Assembly: GCA_029204225.1 (NCBI GenBank)
Contig: CM055097.1
Span: 68,368,355 to 68,432,354 of the forward strand
Length of the DNA: 64,000 bases
Direction: 5' to 3'
Source of the DNA: Diphasiastrum complanatum
Lineage: Eukaryota > Streptophyta > Lycopodiopsida > Lycopodiales > Lycopodiaceae
The position numbers were made by a program, and so were the translations under genes. A model generated the notes under the pieces. It was not told the DNA's origin, searched no databases, and worked only from the letters and a program-made list of their open reading frames with translations. Positions 50,861 through 62,314 of this stretch are shown here, one piece after another. How positions within the stretch are numbered: the stretch's first letter is position 1; the number at the start of each line of letters is the position of its first letter.

Positions 50861-51880
50861 ACATTACAGTTCACAAGATCTTGCAATAAGGATATTGGTG
50901 GCCAATGATTCATAAGGATACAGAGGAATATCTAAGGAAATGCGATGTGTGCCAAAGGGCGAGGAGACCAACGAGATTAAATTATGACCTTCTACACCCA
51001 GTCTTAGCCCAAGCGCCATTTGAAAAATGGGGATTGGATTATATTGGTCCAATTCACCCTGCAACAAGAAGTACCCAAGCTCGATATATAATCGTGGCCA
51101 CGGACTACCTCACTAAGTGGGTCGAAGCCAAGGCAGTAAGAGTAGCTGATGCTAGGACCACTGCCAAGTTTCTTTATGAAAATATCATTGTGCACTTTGG
51201 ATGCCCAATGGAGATAGTCAGTGATCGCGAGAGTCATTTCATCAATGAGACCGTCAAGGTTCTGTTGGAAGAATTCTTTGTGATCCATAGAACCAGTATG
51301 TCTTATTATCCTCGCAGTAATGGACAAGCAGAGTCATCCAATAAGATCTTGTGTAGCGTACTCACGAAAATAGTTGAAGCTAGCAAATCAGATTGGGAAC
51401 ACAAGTTACATGCTGTTTTGTGGGCATTCAGGACAGATATAAGGGGAGCACTGATCAAATGCCATTTCAATTGGTTTATGGTCAGGATGTTATAATGCCA
51501 ATGGAGTTTTTGGTACCCTCGTTAAGGATTGCCACAACGCAACGTCTTGATGAGTCCGTATCTCTACAATTACGCCACGAAGCTCTGCATAACCTTTGTG
51601 AAACACGCTTACTAGCTATACATACATTGGTAGATGAAAAGGAATGACGTAAAGCATGGCACAATCATAGGTTACAAAAGAAAGATCTTCGATCCTGAGA
51701 TCTAGTTCTTATGTATAAGACCAAGGCAATCAAAGAGAAATTAAAGTTCACAAGCGAAGGTCCTTATCGGATCAAAGAGATTTTTCATCATGGAGCCATG
51801 AACTTGGAGAAGCTAAATGGGATGCCTTTTGACACACCCATCAACGGAAGCCGATTACATAAGTACTGGCCACCTCAGTG
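50861..51880 (+). pseudogene. Gypsy element F: integrase
   Basis: The HHCC zinc domain is partly frame-shifted, with YLRKCDVCQRARRPTRLNYD intact from 50905. The core keeps KWGLDYIGPIHPATRSTQAR (first Asp), EIVSDRESHFINE (second Asp) and RSNGQAESSNKILC (Glu). After a frameshift at about 51430, PFQLVYGQDVIMPMEFLVPS follows. The C-terminal part ends GSRLHKYWPPQ and a stop at about 51880, the natural end of pol. No chromodomain is visible. Confidence 0.9.
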
Positions 51881-53055
51881 AGACAGATCCAGGTTGGTGA
51901 TGGCATGTTATGAAAAGTTCATCTGCAAGGCTATCACAACCAGATCTAGGAAAATCAAAACAGATCAAAGAAGATCCACGAAGATTCAGCCAGATCTGGA
52001 AAAATTAGAGAAGATTCAACAAGATCCAAGTCCAGAGGGACCAACAGGGAAGCAGATGATCAGATTTCACCAATAAGCCCCCAAATTGCAGATCAGAGAT
52101 CTCGATCTCAAGAATAGTGGCAAAATAAGGGCAAAATTCACCAAAACTTATGGATCTATTACCAAGTATCTATCAAAACCTCAAGAGAATTACCTATAGT
52201 CAGATCTAACATGGATACAAGAGATTACCAGTTTGCAGGGGTTAAGGATCAGAGAATTTTGAGATCTCATCAAAAACACTCAAAAAGAGCACTTTTTTTC
52301 ATGATTTTTGGAGATCCCCTAAAAGTTAGCCCTTGAAACTTAGACACTCACTAGATCTGACTCAGATGCATCTATAAAAAATCTCTACAAGAGTTACTGA
52401 TAGAAAAATCATCATTTTCTAGTGTTTGCGAGGGTTCCAAGAAGTAGAATCTTCAGAACCCTCGCAGAGCATCATACCGACCTTCAGCATAAATGGAATC
52501 AGAGTGGTGAAATTAGCCTATCTACAAGTCTGATCTTGAAAATCCAACCACTGGAGCAAGTTGTGCGAGAATTCACTTCCTACAAGGATTGAACCCTCGC
52601 AGACTTTTTGAACCTTTGCTAAACCTTCGCAGGACAGTCAAATCACCTTTTGAACTATCGTAGACTTCTCTGAGGTCTTAGAATTTTGTGAAGAAGGTCC
52701 CTGCAAAAATTTGGGTGGAACTAAAGAGGAGAAAGTGGATTTCATCTAATACACACTCTAAATTCCGTTATATAAGGGCAGAATTTGAGTCATTTGTCAC
52801 TTTGCCTAGCAAAGCTCTGTCCAATTTTCGATCAAAATTTCCAAGTTATCCGGATGTGACCAAATTTCATATTAGCCATCATCTGTATACTCTGAACCAA
52901 GATCTGCGCTCAGAACCACCATTGTCACTTCCCATTACTTGTTTTCCACTGTTTTTCCATTTTCAGTACTTTTACTGTTTCCATTGTGTTTATACTTTTT
53001 TCACCTCTTTCTTTTTAACAAACTCTAATTATTACCACTAACTATCACTGCAAAC
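51881..53055 (+). other. Post-pol region with GCGAAGGTT/AACCTTCGC-like words
   Basis: No domain-bearing frame. Between 52430 and 52680 the words GCGAGGGTT, ACCCTCGCAG and AACCTTCGCAGG recur. Similar words crowd the leader of the minus-strand gypsy copy at 55.4-56.1 kb, so this may be an untranslated spacer of the same wider family. Confidence 0.5.
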
Positions 53056-53730
53056 ATGGCCTCCTCATCTTCTGATGACTCTAGCACCAAGAAGGTGATC
53101 CAGCACAAAATCCCATTAGCCACCCAGATTTGGCCCTTGCCTTCTGATGCCCTGATTAAACCATGGCTTCAGATGGCTGGTCCTCTTCTTGAAGCAATGG
53201 ATTTTTACCTAGCACTTTTCAACTCTGACATTAACATGGGCCTCGCTCTTCATGCTTACGCCACCTGAAATGTGCCAAAGTCACGTTTCTACTTTCTGTA
53301 CCAGGGTACAACACGTACAAGGTACGGATTAACGTGGACTCGATGGTCACTGTCGGCATTATGTCCTGTGACCGCCAGCCAATCTCTCATCGTCAAGCAA
53401 AAGCCCTGATAAAGCCTTTTGTAACCCAGACTGCACCTGAAATTTCGATCCAAACTAACAACGGGTACCTGGTAGAGGCTATCATTGCCATACAACTGGC
53501 ATACTTTTCTCCATGAACTAACAATCTCCATCAAACCAAACTCTCGTGAACGTATCGCAGCAGACCCCCTGCTATGTAACTTTGCATGTGCACTTCTCAA
53601 GATGAAAGTACATAGGTTCCACCGTTCCAGCATCTTATCATCCACCGTGCCTCATACTAACTTGTACCCTCCCACCATTGCATCCACATCCACCCATCCT
53701 ACAGTCACTGACACAACGACCAACAAGTGA
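53056..53730 (+). pseudogene. Accessory ORF downstream of gypsy pol, function unknown
   Basis: It starts MASSSSDDSSTKKVIQHKIP and reads to 53268 (AMDFYLALFNSDINMGLALH). It shifts frame to 53516 (RINVDSMVTVGIMSCDRQPI, KALIKPFVTQTAPEISIQTN), then shifts again to 53730 (HELTISIKPNSRERIAADPL, CNFACALLKMKVHRFHRSS). Joined in concept it would be about 220 residues with two frameshifts. No transmembrane segment or known domain is apparent. Its place after integrase suggests a third ORF of the element, as plant gypsy lineages sometimes carry, but it could be a captured gene. Confidence 0.5.
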
Positions 53731-53784
53731 GTGTGTGGCGCTGCCTCCTCCTCTTTGTCTCCACCTTTATCTGTGGTGCTTTCG

Positions 53785-55390
53785 GTTTCGTCATCTTGAA
53801 GGGTTCTTCGTGATGATGTAATTGATCATTCATATCCGTACGTAAATTTCTTGGAGGCTGCAATGGTGAAGACCGAACTTCAGCTGTTACTTTAGCAGCT
53901 TCAAGTTCCTCTTCTTCTTGCAGATGTTTAATCCATTGTCTCGTATCCTGATATCTTCGTTCTTATGCATTAAGATTTGGACAGACTTGCTGTTGGTGTA
54001 TCGTTCAATGGTATAGAATCAGCAGGTACTGAATCCACTACTGGTTCTTTTTGCTTTTGTGCTCTGGTGACCACCATCAAGGGTGCACTTGGTTTATTAT
54101 GAGCTACCGATCCTTGCTTGATTGTTATCAAATTTACAGGTGTTGTAGCTGGTAGTGGCTTTGGTCTTGCTGGACAGTCTTTATAGCAATGCCCATATCC
54201 ACAGCCACGACAGAATGGTACAATTTTTTTTTTATTTGGACATTCTGCAACTCTGTGATTTTCTCCATATGCAAAGCACCCAAGTGGTGCTCTGGCCCAA
54301 TTTCACGAGGCTTGTTGTTGAGCGGCAGCATAAATGGCATACTGTTCTGAAGATCCACCTTCTTGATCATTACCATAGCTCTATTGCTCAGCACTTCCGT
54401 AAGGTTCTGGTTCCATCAAATTGGCAGGAGGAGCGGAGTGCTTTGGTGGGGCAGGCAAAGCTAGACGTTCTGGGTATCCAAGAGTAGATTGTCGTAGTCT
54501 TGTTGTTGGATTGCCCCCATACTGTGGATCTCGATATCCCATCTGGGCATACCGTTGTTGAATCATCCGAGGGTTGAAGTTGCAAAATGCAGTCTCATGG
54601 TCAGGTGAATTACACAGATGGCAAACACTGATTTCCATTCATTTTTTCAATTGAGGACACTCGTTCACTGTGTGATTTCTTGTACAAATAGAACACCAGA
54701 CATTTTTCCTAGTAGAAAAAGTCTTTGCAAACTTCTCAGGTTCCTTGTTTGCTTCTCCGTAGTAATTTTCCAATGCTTTGATCTTCTCATCAAATTGCAA
54801 CTGCAACTTTTCCATCTGTTTCTGCTGGGTCTTCCCAAGTTTCTCGAACTCATTGAGCATCATTTCTGCAGTAGCATTGGCATTCGTTGATGCAATAGTG
54901 GTGGATGTCGTAGTAGTCTGCTCTGATGTATAAAAAGTGCGTACTCATTATGGAGTTTCAGTTCACGTCTGATCCATTTAGGTAGACCTGACAAAAACCA
55001 CATGATCATGGCATTTTCATTAATCAGCTCAGGCTCACATTCAGATCTAAGACATTTCACCCTTTCGATGTAATCTGGAACCATTTCCCGCTTTCCCATT
55101 TTAATTTTACTTAAAAGTAGGAAAGGGTCTTCCATAAACTTTCGCGGTTTGAACCGTGTGATAAGGGCTCGTTAAACAACCTCCCAATCTGTACGCTCAA
55201 TTTCATCTTGATTATAGTACCAATCTTGTGTTGCGTCTGTTAAGGCCATATGAAAAAGCTTAATTTATCTTGAGAGAAAATTTTGCCATAGACTTCACAA
55301 GATTAAGCATAGATCTGAAGAAAGCTAACTGGATCTGTTAACCCATTGTATTTGGGTAGATCCAAAGGGGGTGCTCTTCTAACAATAATA
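53785..55390 (-). pseudogene. Gypsy family G copy 1: gag
   Basis: From 55390 down: ALTDATQDWYYNQDEIERTD, RFKPRKFMEDPFLLLSKIKM and MIMWFLSGLPKWIRRELKLH, then a coiled-coil-like stretch KLGKTQQKQMEKLQLQFDEK. The boxes are CSICTRNHTVNEC, CHLCNSPDHETAFC, CFAYGENHRVAEC (one Cys lost) and CRGCGYGHCYKDC. So it has the same four-box plan as element F. Internal stops and frame changes make it inactive. The tail KHLQEEEELEAAK ends near 53785, where similarity to copy 2 stops. Confidence 0.85.
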
Positions 55391-56350
55391 GGACTGGCGA
55401 AGGTTCTCTAGGTTAAGGTTGTCTCGGTGAAGGTTCAACAGTGCTATTTTGGGATAACAACTCTCTGAACACTTTTCTGGAAATTTCTTAGAAAATAACC
55501 TTCGCCGACTTCTCACATGGAAGATCTGACACAGATAAAACTATGGACAGTCAGATGAAGGTCTATGACACAAGAAAATACAGTTTTTGTGATATAGCGA
55601 GGGTAAAAATCAAGATTTTTTTGTGATCTGATCAAGATAAATCTTCGTCGAACTCAGAAATAGTATTTTTATATAAATAGAATGTTCTGGAGACTCGGCG
55701 AAGGTTCTGGCAAAGGATCAAGAGTAATACTGGTAATTTTGCAAAAAAGTGACTTTTTTGACAAAAATATGACAATATGACAACTGATCCTCTGAAAACC
55801 TTTCTATTTTTGGTATTATTCTTTGCCAACCTGGCAGTAGATAGATCTGAATCACATCTAAGCACAGTGAATTGGGCGAAAGTTCTTTTTCTGTATTTTT
55901 TAGGATTTTGATAATTTTTTATGTTTTTTGGTGGTTTTTCTGATGTTTCTGGAAATCTGCTGGGGATTAATCTTCGCCCTTCAAACTGAAGGTTTTGTAA
56001 ACAAAACCGAAGGTGTCTGCAACTCAGCGAAGGTTTCCTGATTGAGGGTAAAAAGTTCTGGGCTCTGATGATGCTTTTTGTCTCTTTTTGACCAAATTTG
56101 AGATTTGACCAATTTTTGTTATTTTCTCTGATATCTCAGATCCAAATGGATCTTAAGATTAGTGATCTAAATAGCTTTCCCGATTTAATAATCAGATTAG
56201 ATTTCAAACAAGCAAATCCACTCAAAATCTAGCAAAATCAATCCCAAACTAATCCTACAATGCAGTTTTAACACTATTCATGCCACGACAAGATGCCTAA
56301 TGCAAGCTAACCATCAGCCAAACATGCTGCAAACTGAAAAACTGGCATAG
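55391..56350 (-). other. Gypsy family G copy 1: leader with a recurring GCGAAGGTT motif
   Basis: No ORF lies between the primer site and gag. About ten close variants of GCGAAGGTT, or its complement AACCTTCGC, occur between 55390 and 56035, in both orientations and irregularly spaced. Confidence 0.65.
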
Positions 56351-56369
56351 CTCTCCGGCAACGGCGCCA
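56351..56369 (-). promoter_or_regulatory. Primer-binding site, tRNA-Asp type
   Basis: On the minus strand this reads TGGCGCCGTTGCCGGAGAG, a near-perfect match to the tRNA-Asp primer site, four bases inside the LTR end. Confidence 0.85.
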
Positions 56370-56373
56370 AAAT

Positions 56374-57126
56374 TGTAGTGGGTTTCTTTCCTTGCCTAAC
56401 CTGAATCCAAGATCTAGTCAATCTAGCATCAAAGAGACGGAGTTAGTTGTCACGCGTAGGTTTGTTCTCGTGAGAGCGATAGTATAGTTCAGATTTCAAC
56501 ATGAATGGAGGATCTAACACTAACATCCATTAACACTAAGCATTAACACTACATCCATTAACCCTACTTCCATTAACCCTAAGTCCAAAACAATGATAGA
56601 AACTTACTCCTCTCTCTCCCTTTCTCACAAAAAGCATAAGAAATAGCAATCCCAATAATGATCAAATCCAACAATTAGCAAAATCCAAAGAAAGCATGAG
56701 AAATGGAGGAAAAGAGAGGAAGAGCAAAGACATTCATCAATCCATTTCTAAAGAGAACCAATCTGCTTTATTGAAATGAGGAAATGAACATGAGGAACAA
56801 CTCGAGTTGGTCCCTTTTTATAGTAGAGAGGAGGACCCTGGCCTCTGAATCCTATTGGTCCAGTCTTGCCTCTCTTTTTATTCAAATTTAAAAAAGTGTG
56901 GGAACCATCAAAATTGGAGAGAAACCCAACTTTATTTACTAACTTGACATTTAGGTCCTGCGACATTAAAAGTCCTGCAAAAAAGGCCTAAAGTCCTTTT
57001 ATTAACATTCTAATTAATTAAATAACTATGTGATCATTGGGTTGGACTTACACATGCAGGGTGTCAAATCCCTTTCACTTATTAACTAGGGTTAGAGTTG
57101 CTTTGGGATCCGCAAACCCTCCAACA
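56374..57126 (-). mobile_element. Gypsy family G copy 1: 5' LTR
   Basis: It has TG...CA termini (TGTTGGAGGGTTTGCGG at the outer end, CCCACTACA at the inner end), 753 bp. The outer 100 bases recur at 61080-61178. Inside are four or five copies of CATTAACMCTA (56520-56590). Confidence 0.82.
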
Positions 57127-58510
<1,384 letters not shown>

Positions 58511-58989
58511 TAGATGAAGATGATAAAAAGTTTATCCCAGGCTAGTTCGCTTTCTCATTTCTTCTTTTTCTCTCTCCATCTCTTTCTTTTGAAACTTGGT
58601 ACGGTTCTAGCTATCTACATAAAGAGAGGGAGAGGGAGAGAGACAAAGAGAGAGAAAGAGAGAATGAGAAAGAGAGAGAAAATGAGATATATTCCTTATT
58701 TCAGTTTTGATCATGCATCATGTTGCTGTAGAGGAATGCTACAACAGTTGGGTTCAACTCAGCCGTTATCTACAGTTAAAGAGATTTAACCTCACTTCTT
58801 TCTAAGAGTCTAATTATTGCACATGTACTTTGAGATATAAGACAATGCATGGGATGTCATACTCTAAATTGTGAAAGCCTTATAAAAAGTATGGACCTCA
58901 TTAGAGAGATAGAGATAAGGCTCAGCCGTTATCTGAGCTAAAGAACTTGCTATTGAGGTTTAGAGTTTAGGGTTGGTGATATTTTTTGC
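58511..58989. other. Spacer with a purine-rich tract
   Basis: 58621-58685 is an imperfect GAGA/AAAG purine tract. No gene was recognised. Confidence 0.5.
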
Positions 58990-59510
58990 AATTTTAGCCA
59001 ACAAATTGTAGGTATTTATTCGCAATTTTTTTGGCAAAAATTATCAAAACAATTGTGGAAATTCATTTTCGCAATTTTTCTCAAAATAGTGTATAAAAAT
59101 TGCAAAAAATAAATTTGCAATTTATATTCTATTTTTGACACTATTTTGAAAAAAAATTACAAAAATGAATTTGCGTAATTTTTTTCGCAATTTTTGCACA
59201 AAAAATTGCGAAAAAATATCCACAATTTTTGTCACAACAATTGCGAAAGTGAATTTCCACAATTTTTTTGATAATTTTTGCCCAAAAAATTTGGCAAAAA
59301 ATATCAGCCAAACAAATTGCGGAAACAAATTGTGGAAATAAATCCGCAATTATTATGCCAAAAAATTGCGGGTGGATTTTCGCAATTTTTTTATTGTTAA
59401 TTTAGCCATAAAAATTACTGAAAATTAGCCAAAAAAATTGCGGGATCGAAATTGCTGATTTGCCAAAAAAATTGCGGAAACCGTTTTCGCAATTTTTTTG
59501 GCAGTATGAT
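58990..59510. repeat. Subterminal-type repeat array: (C)GCAATTTTTTTGGC in both orientations
   Basis: About 20 variants of CGCAATTTTTTTGGC and its complement GCCAAAAAAATTGCG fill these 520 bases, singly and as back-to-back pairs. CAAAATAGTG at 59082-59091 and CACTATTTTG at 59139-59148 are exact inverted copies and contain the CACTA word. Arrays of a short motif in both orientations near CACTA ends are typical of En/Spm elements, and a Ptta-like remnant lies just upstream. Confidence 0.6.
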
Positions 59511-59535
59511 CCGTTGTTGATGAATTATCATCCTC

Positions 59536-59898
59536 TTATTGAACCACTGGTTTGATAGTCCAAGTTGCAGGATCAACTTTGACTGCACGTTCACAATTTT
59601 CAAAAGTGATTTTTTCGGTACCCCATATATGAATTACTTGCACAACTCGTAACCATGGACGTCCCAATAGAACTCGGTAGACATTTGGTGCTTCAGGTAA
59701 GTCCATTACTACGAAAGTAATGACGAATTGTACCCCCGCAATAGTAACAGACATATCTTCAATCATTCCTCGCGGACGAATTGTCGTTTGATCAGCTAGC
59801 TTAATGGCAAAACTCGTAGGCTTGATCTTTGTAAGACCCCATTCTGTACATAGCTTTGTAGAAATCAGGTTTACTCCTAAACTGCCATCTATCATCAT
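59536..59898 (-). CDS. Gypsy family G copy 2: aspartic protease
   Basis: An open 120-codon frame. MMIDGSLGVNLISTKLCTEW is the catalytic region (DGS in place of DGGS). QFVITFVVMDLPEAPNVYRV and LLGRPWLRVVQVIHIWGTEK follow, aligned end to end with the protease of element F. It stops at PVVQ just where the CACTA-like repeat array begins, so RT and integrase are missing. Confidence 0.82.
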   Translation of the reverse strand: MMIDGSLGVNLISTKLCTEWGLTKIKPTSFAIKLADQTTIRPRGMIEDMSVTIAGVQFVITFVVMDLPEAPNVYRVLLGRPWLRVVQVIHIWGTEKITFENCERAVKVDPATWTIKPVVQ

Positions 59899-61070
59899 TG
59901 CTTCCTTAGGAAATTGTCTATGTGTATCGGCAGGGTGATATTTTTTTGTTCACTTTTCCAAGCAGCTCCAACATGGAGTACTTCATTAGATTCTTCAAAT
60001 CCAGCACAAAAAAGTGATTTTTGTTGGACTTCTGGTTCTACTTGAGCTAACTTTTGCGCTAAAACTTCTTTTGCTTTTAGCACCAACTTCATGAACTCTC
60101 CCAATGAAATATTAATCTTACTAGATCAAATATTCATGAGCAGTTCTGTTTGCGACGTTTCTGGTTCAGTCATCTTGAAGGGTTCTTCATGATGATGCAA
60201 CTGATCATTCATATCTGTATGTAAATTTCTTGGTGGCTGCAATGGTGGAGAACGAACTTTGGCTGTTGCTTTAGCAGCTTCAAGTTCCTCTTCCTCTTGC
60301 AGATGTTTAATCCACTGCCTCATATCTTGATATCTTCTTTTTCTGCATGAAGATTTGAATAGACTCTAGATGTTGTTGGTATATTGGTTAGTGGTATAAA
60401 ATCAGTAGGTACTGGATCCACTACTGGTTCTTTCTGCTTATGTGCTCTGGTGACCACCATCAAGGGTGCACTTGATTTATTTTGAGCTACTGGTCTTCGC
60501 TTGATTGTTATCAAATTTACAGGGGCTGTAGCTGGTGGTGGCTTTGGTCTTGCTGGACAATCTTTATAGCAATGCCCATATCCACAGTCACGACAAAATG
60601 GTATAAATTTTTTTTTATTTGGACATTCTGCAACTCTGTGATTTTCTCCACATGCAAAGGATTCAAGCGGTGCTCTGGTCCAGTTTCTAGATGCTTGTTG
60701 TTGCATGGCAGCATATATAGCATACTGTTATGAAGATCCACCTTCTTAATCATTACTATAGTTCTATTGCTCTGCACTTCTGTACGGTTCGCAGAGTGCT
60801 TTGGTGAGGCAGGTAAGGCTAAATGTTCTGAGTATCCAAGAGCAGATTGTTGAGGTCTAGCTACTAGATTTCCTCCATACTGTGGTTCTCGATATCCTAT
60901 TTGGGCATACCGTTGCAGAATTATCCGAGGATTGAAGTTGCAAAAAGCAGTTTCATGATCAGGTGAATTACACAAATGGCATACACTGATTTCCATTCGT
61001 TTTTTCAATTGAGGACACTCATTCACTGTGTGATTTCCTGTACAAATAGAACACCAAACATTTTTTATGG
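59899..61070 (-). pseudogene. Gypsy family G copy 2: gag C-terminal half
   Basis: The boxes are CSICTGNHTVNEC, CHLCNSPDHETAFC, SFACGENHRVAEC (first Cys lost) and CRDCGYGHCYKDC. The tail is MRQWIKHLQEEEELEAAKAT, HHEEPFKMTEPETSQTELLM. Further frames (60104-59895) give LVLKAKEVLAQKLAQVEPEV. Frames break at about 60760, 60330 and 60120. It is close to copy 1 but begins only at the first zinc box. Confidence 0.85.
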
Positions 61071-61079
61071 TAGGAGCCA

Positions 61080-61178
61080 GATCATCGGGTTGGACTTACA
61101 CATGCAGGGTGCCAAGTCCCTCTCACTTATTAACTAGGATTAGGGTTGCCTTGGGATGGATCCGCAAACCCTCCAACA
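61080..61178 (-). mobile_element. Gypsy family G copy 2: truncated LTR
   Basis: About 99 bases match the outer end of the copy 1 LTR, with GGGTTGGACTTACACATGCA shared. It joins gag directly at about 61075, so most of the LTR, the primer site and the gag N-terminus have been deleted. Confidence 0.85.
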
Positions 61179-61553
61179 ATTAGGTTGATTCAATACAAAC
61201 ATTCTAGATTTAAATCTTGATCAAACTTACTCCTATTCCATCAAAATGGAATTAGGAGAATTTGACCTTCCATTGTACTACTTATAGATAATGATTTAAA
61301 TTTCAAACCTATTCTAGTTCCAGATGTCCAGACAATCCAGAGAGAATTCTCTTATTTGAAAAGTTCCAATTAGGTATCTTACTCTGAATCTGTTTGAAAT
61401 TATTTTCAGAAAAATCTCATTTCTATACCACAGCTGATTCTCTTCCGAAAACTATGCAACCAATAGATCCTCAGATATAATTTTATCTCATCACTTCACC
61501 CCTCCTTTTAAAGATATTATCAATTTCTATAAAAGTTATCTGGAAAGATGATC
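61179..61553. other. Spacer, nothing recognised
   Basis: AT-rich sequence between the LTR fragment and the fold-back element. No ORF or repeat was seen. Confidence 0.5.
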
Positions 61554-62314
61554 ATTAGATAAAAACTGAACACAAAAGGGGCCTTTCAAAAAGATATATT
61601 TTATTTTTTTTCAAAACTTTCTTCCACGTGGTCAATTAAAATACTCAAATTTGAAATCTACGTAATGTAGCTCCTTCAAATTGATTTCTTTTTCTTTCAA
61701 AAAAACTATAATTTTGCATCAGGGGCAGCCCGTAAATAAGCCATTATATTTGTAGTATAGCATGCAACTCAACAAAAAAAAAAAAAAACAGTGTAAATTT
61801 TGAACGACAACTCGGATTGAGACAATGACGGTGCAATTAGAAAGCCTTCAACGAGAACTTTTCAATGACACCCAACATGACCCAGTTCCGAGCTACGGTG
61901 AAAAAGTTATGGCCAGTCAAAGTTTTGGTCTGTTAACACTTGGTCAACCCGATGACCACTGCGCTTGAAAGAGATATCGGGTTGACCAAGTGTTGACCGA
62001 CCAAAACTTTGACTGGCCATAACTTTTTCACCGTAGCTCGAAACTGGCTCATGTTGGATGTCGTTGAAAAGCTCTCGTCGAGGGCTTTCAAACGGCATCG
62101 TACTCGTGTCAATCCGAGTTGTTGTTTAAAAGTTATGATTTTTTTTTTCAGCCACAGACTATACTATGCACATAATAGCTAACCATCGAAGACTGTGTGG
62201 GCAGGACTGCAGGCAAAAAAAGATTTTATTTTAGTATTTTACATTGCCAAAAAATTGTCATCCTACATGGAAATCCTTATAGGGCCCTTTCCAAAGCCAA
62301 ATTTTTTCTAATGA
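61554..62314. mobile_element. Fold-back MITE, about 760 bp
   Basis: Two arms of about 150 bases (61800-61952 and 61977-62130) are imperfect inverted copies around a loop of about 24 bases. The inner 50 bases (AAAAGTTATGGCCAGTCAAA, then CACTTGGTCAACCCGAT) are almost perfect. Weaker pairing continues outward to the ends ATCATTAGA and TCTAATGAT. The left half matches the MITE at 36937-37304. No ORF. Confidence 0.8.

Noticed and set aside
58955-58975. Telomere-like TTTAGGG near the CACTA-type array
   Set aside because: Only a single TTTAGGG with a partial neighbour. Not an interstitial telomeric array.
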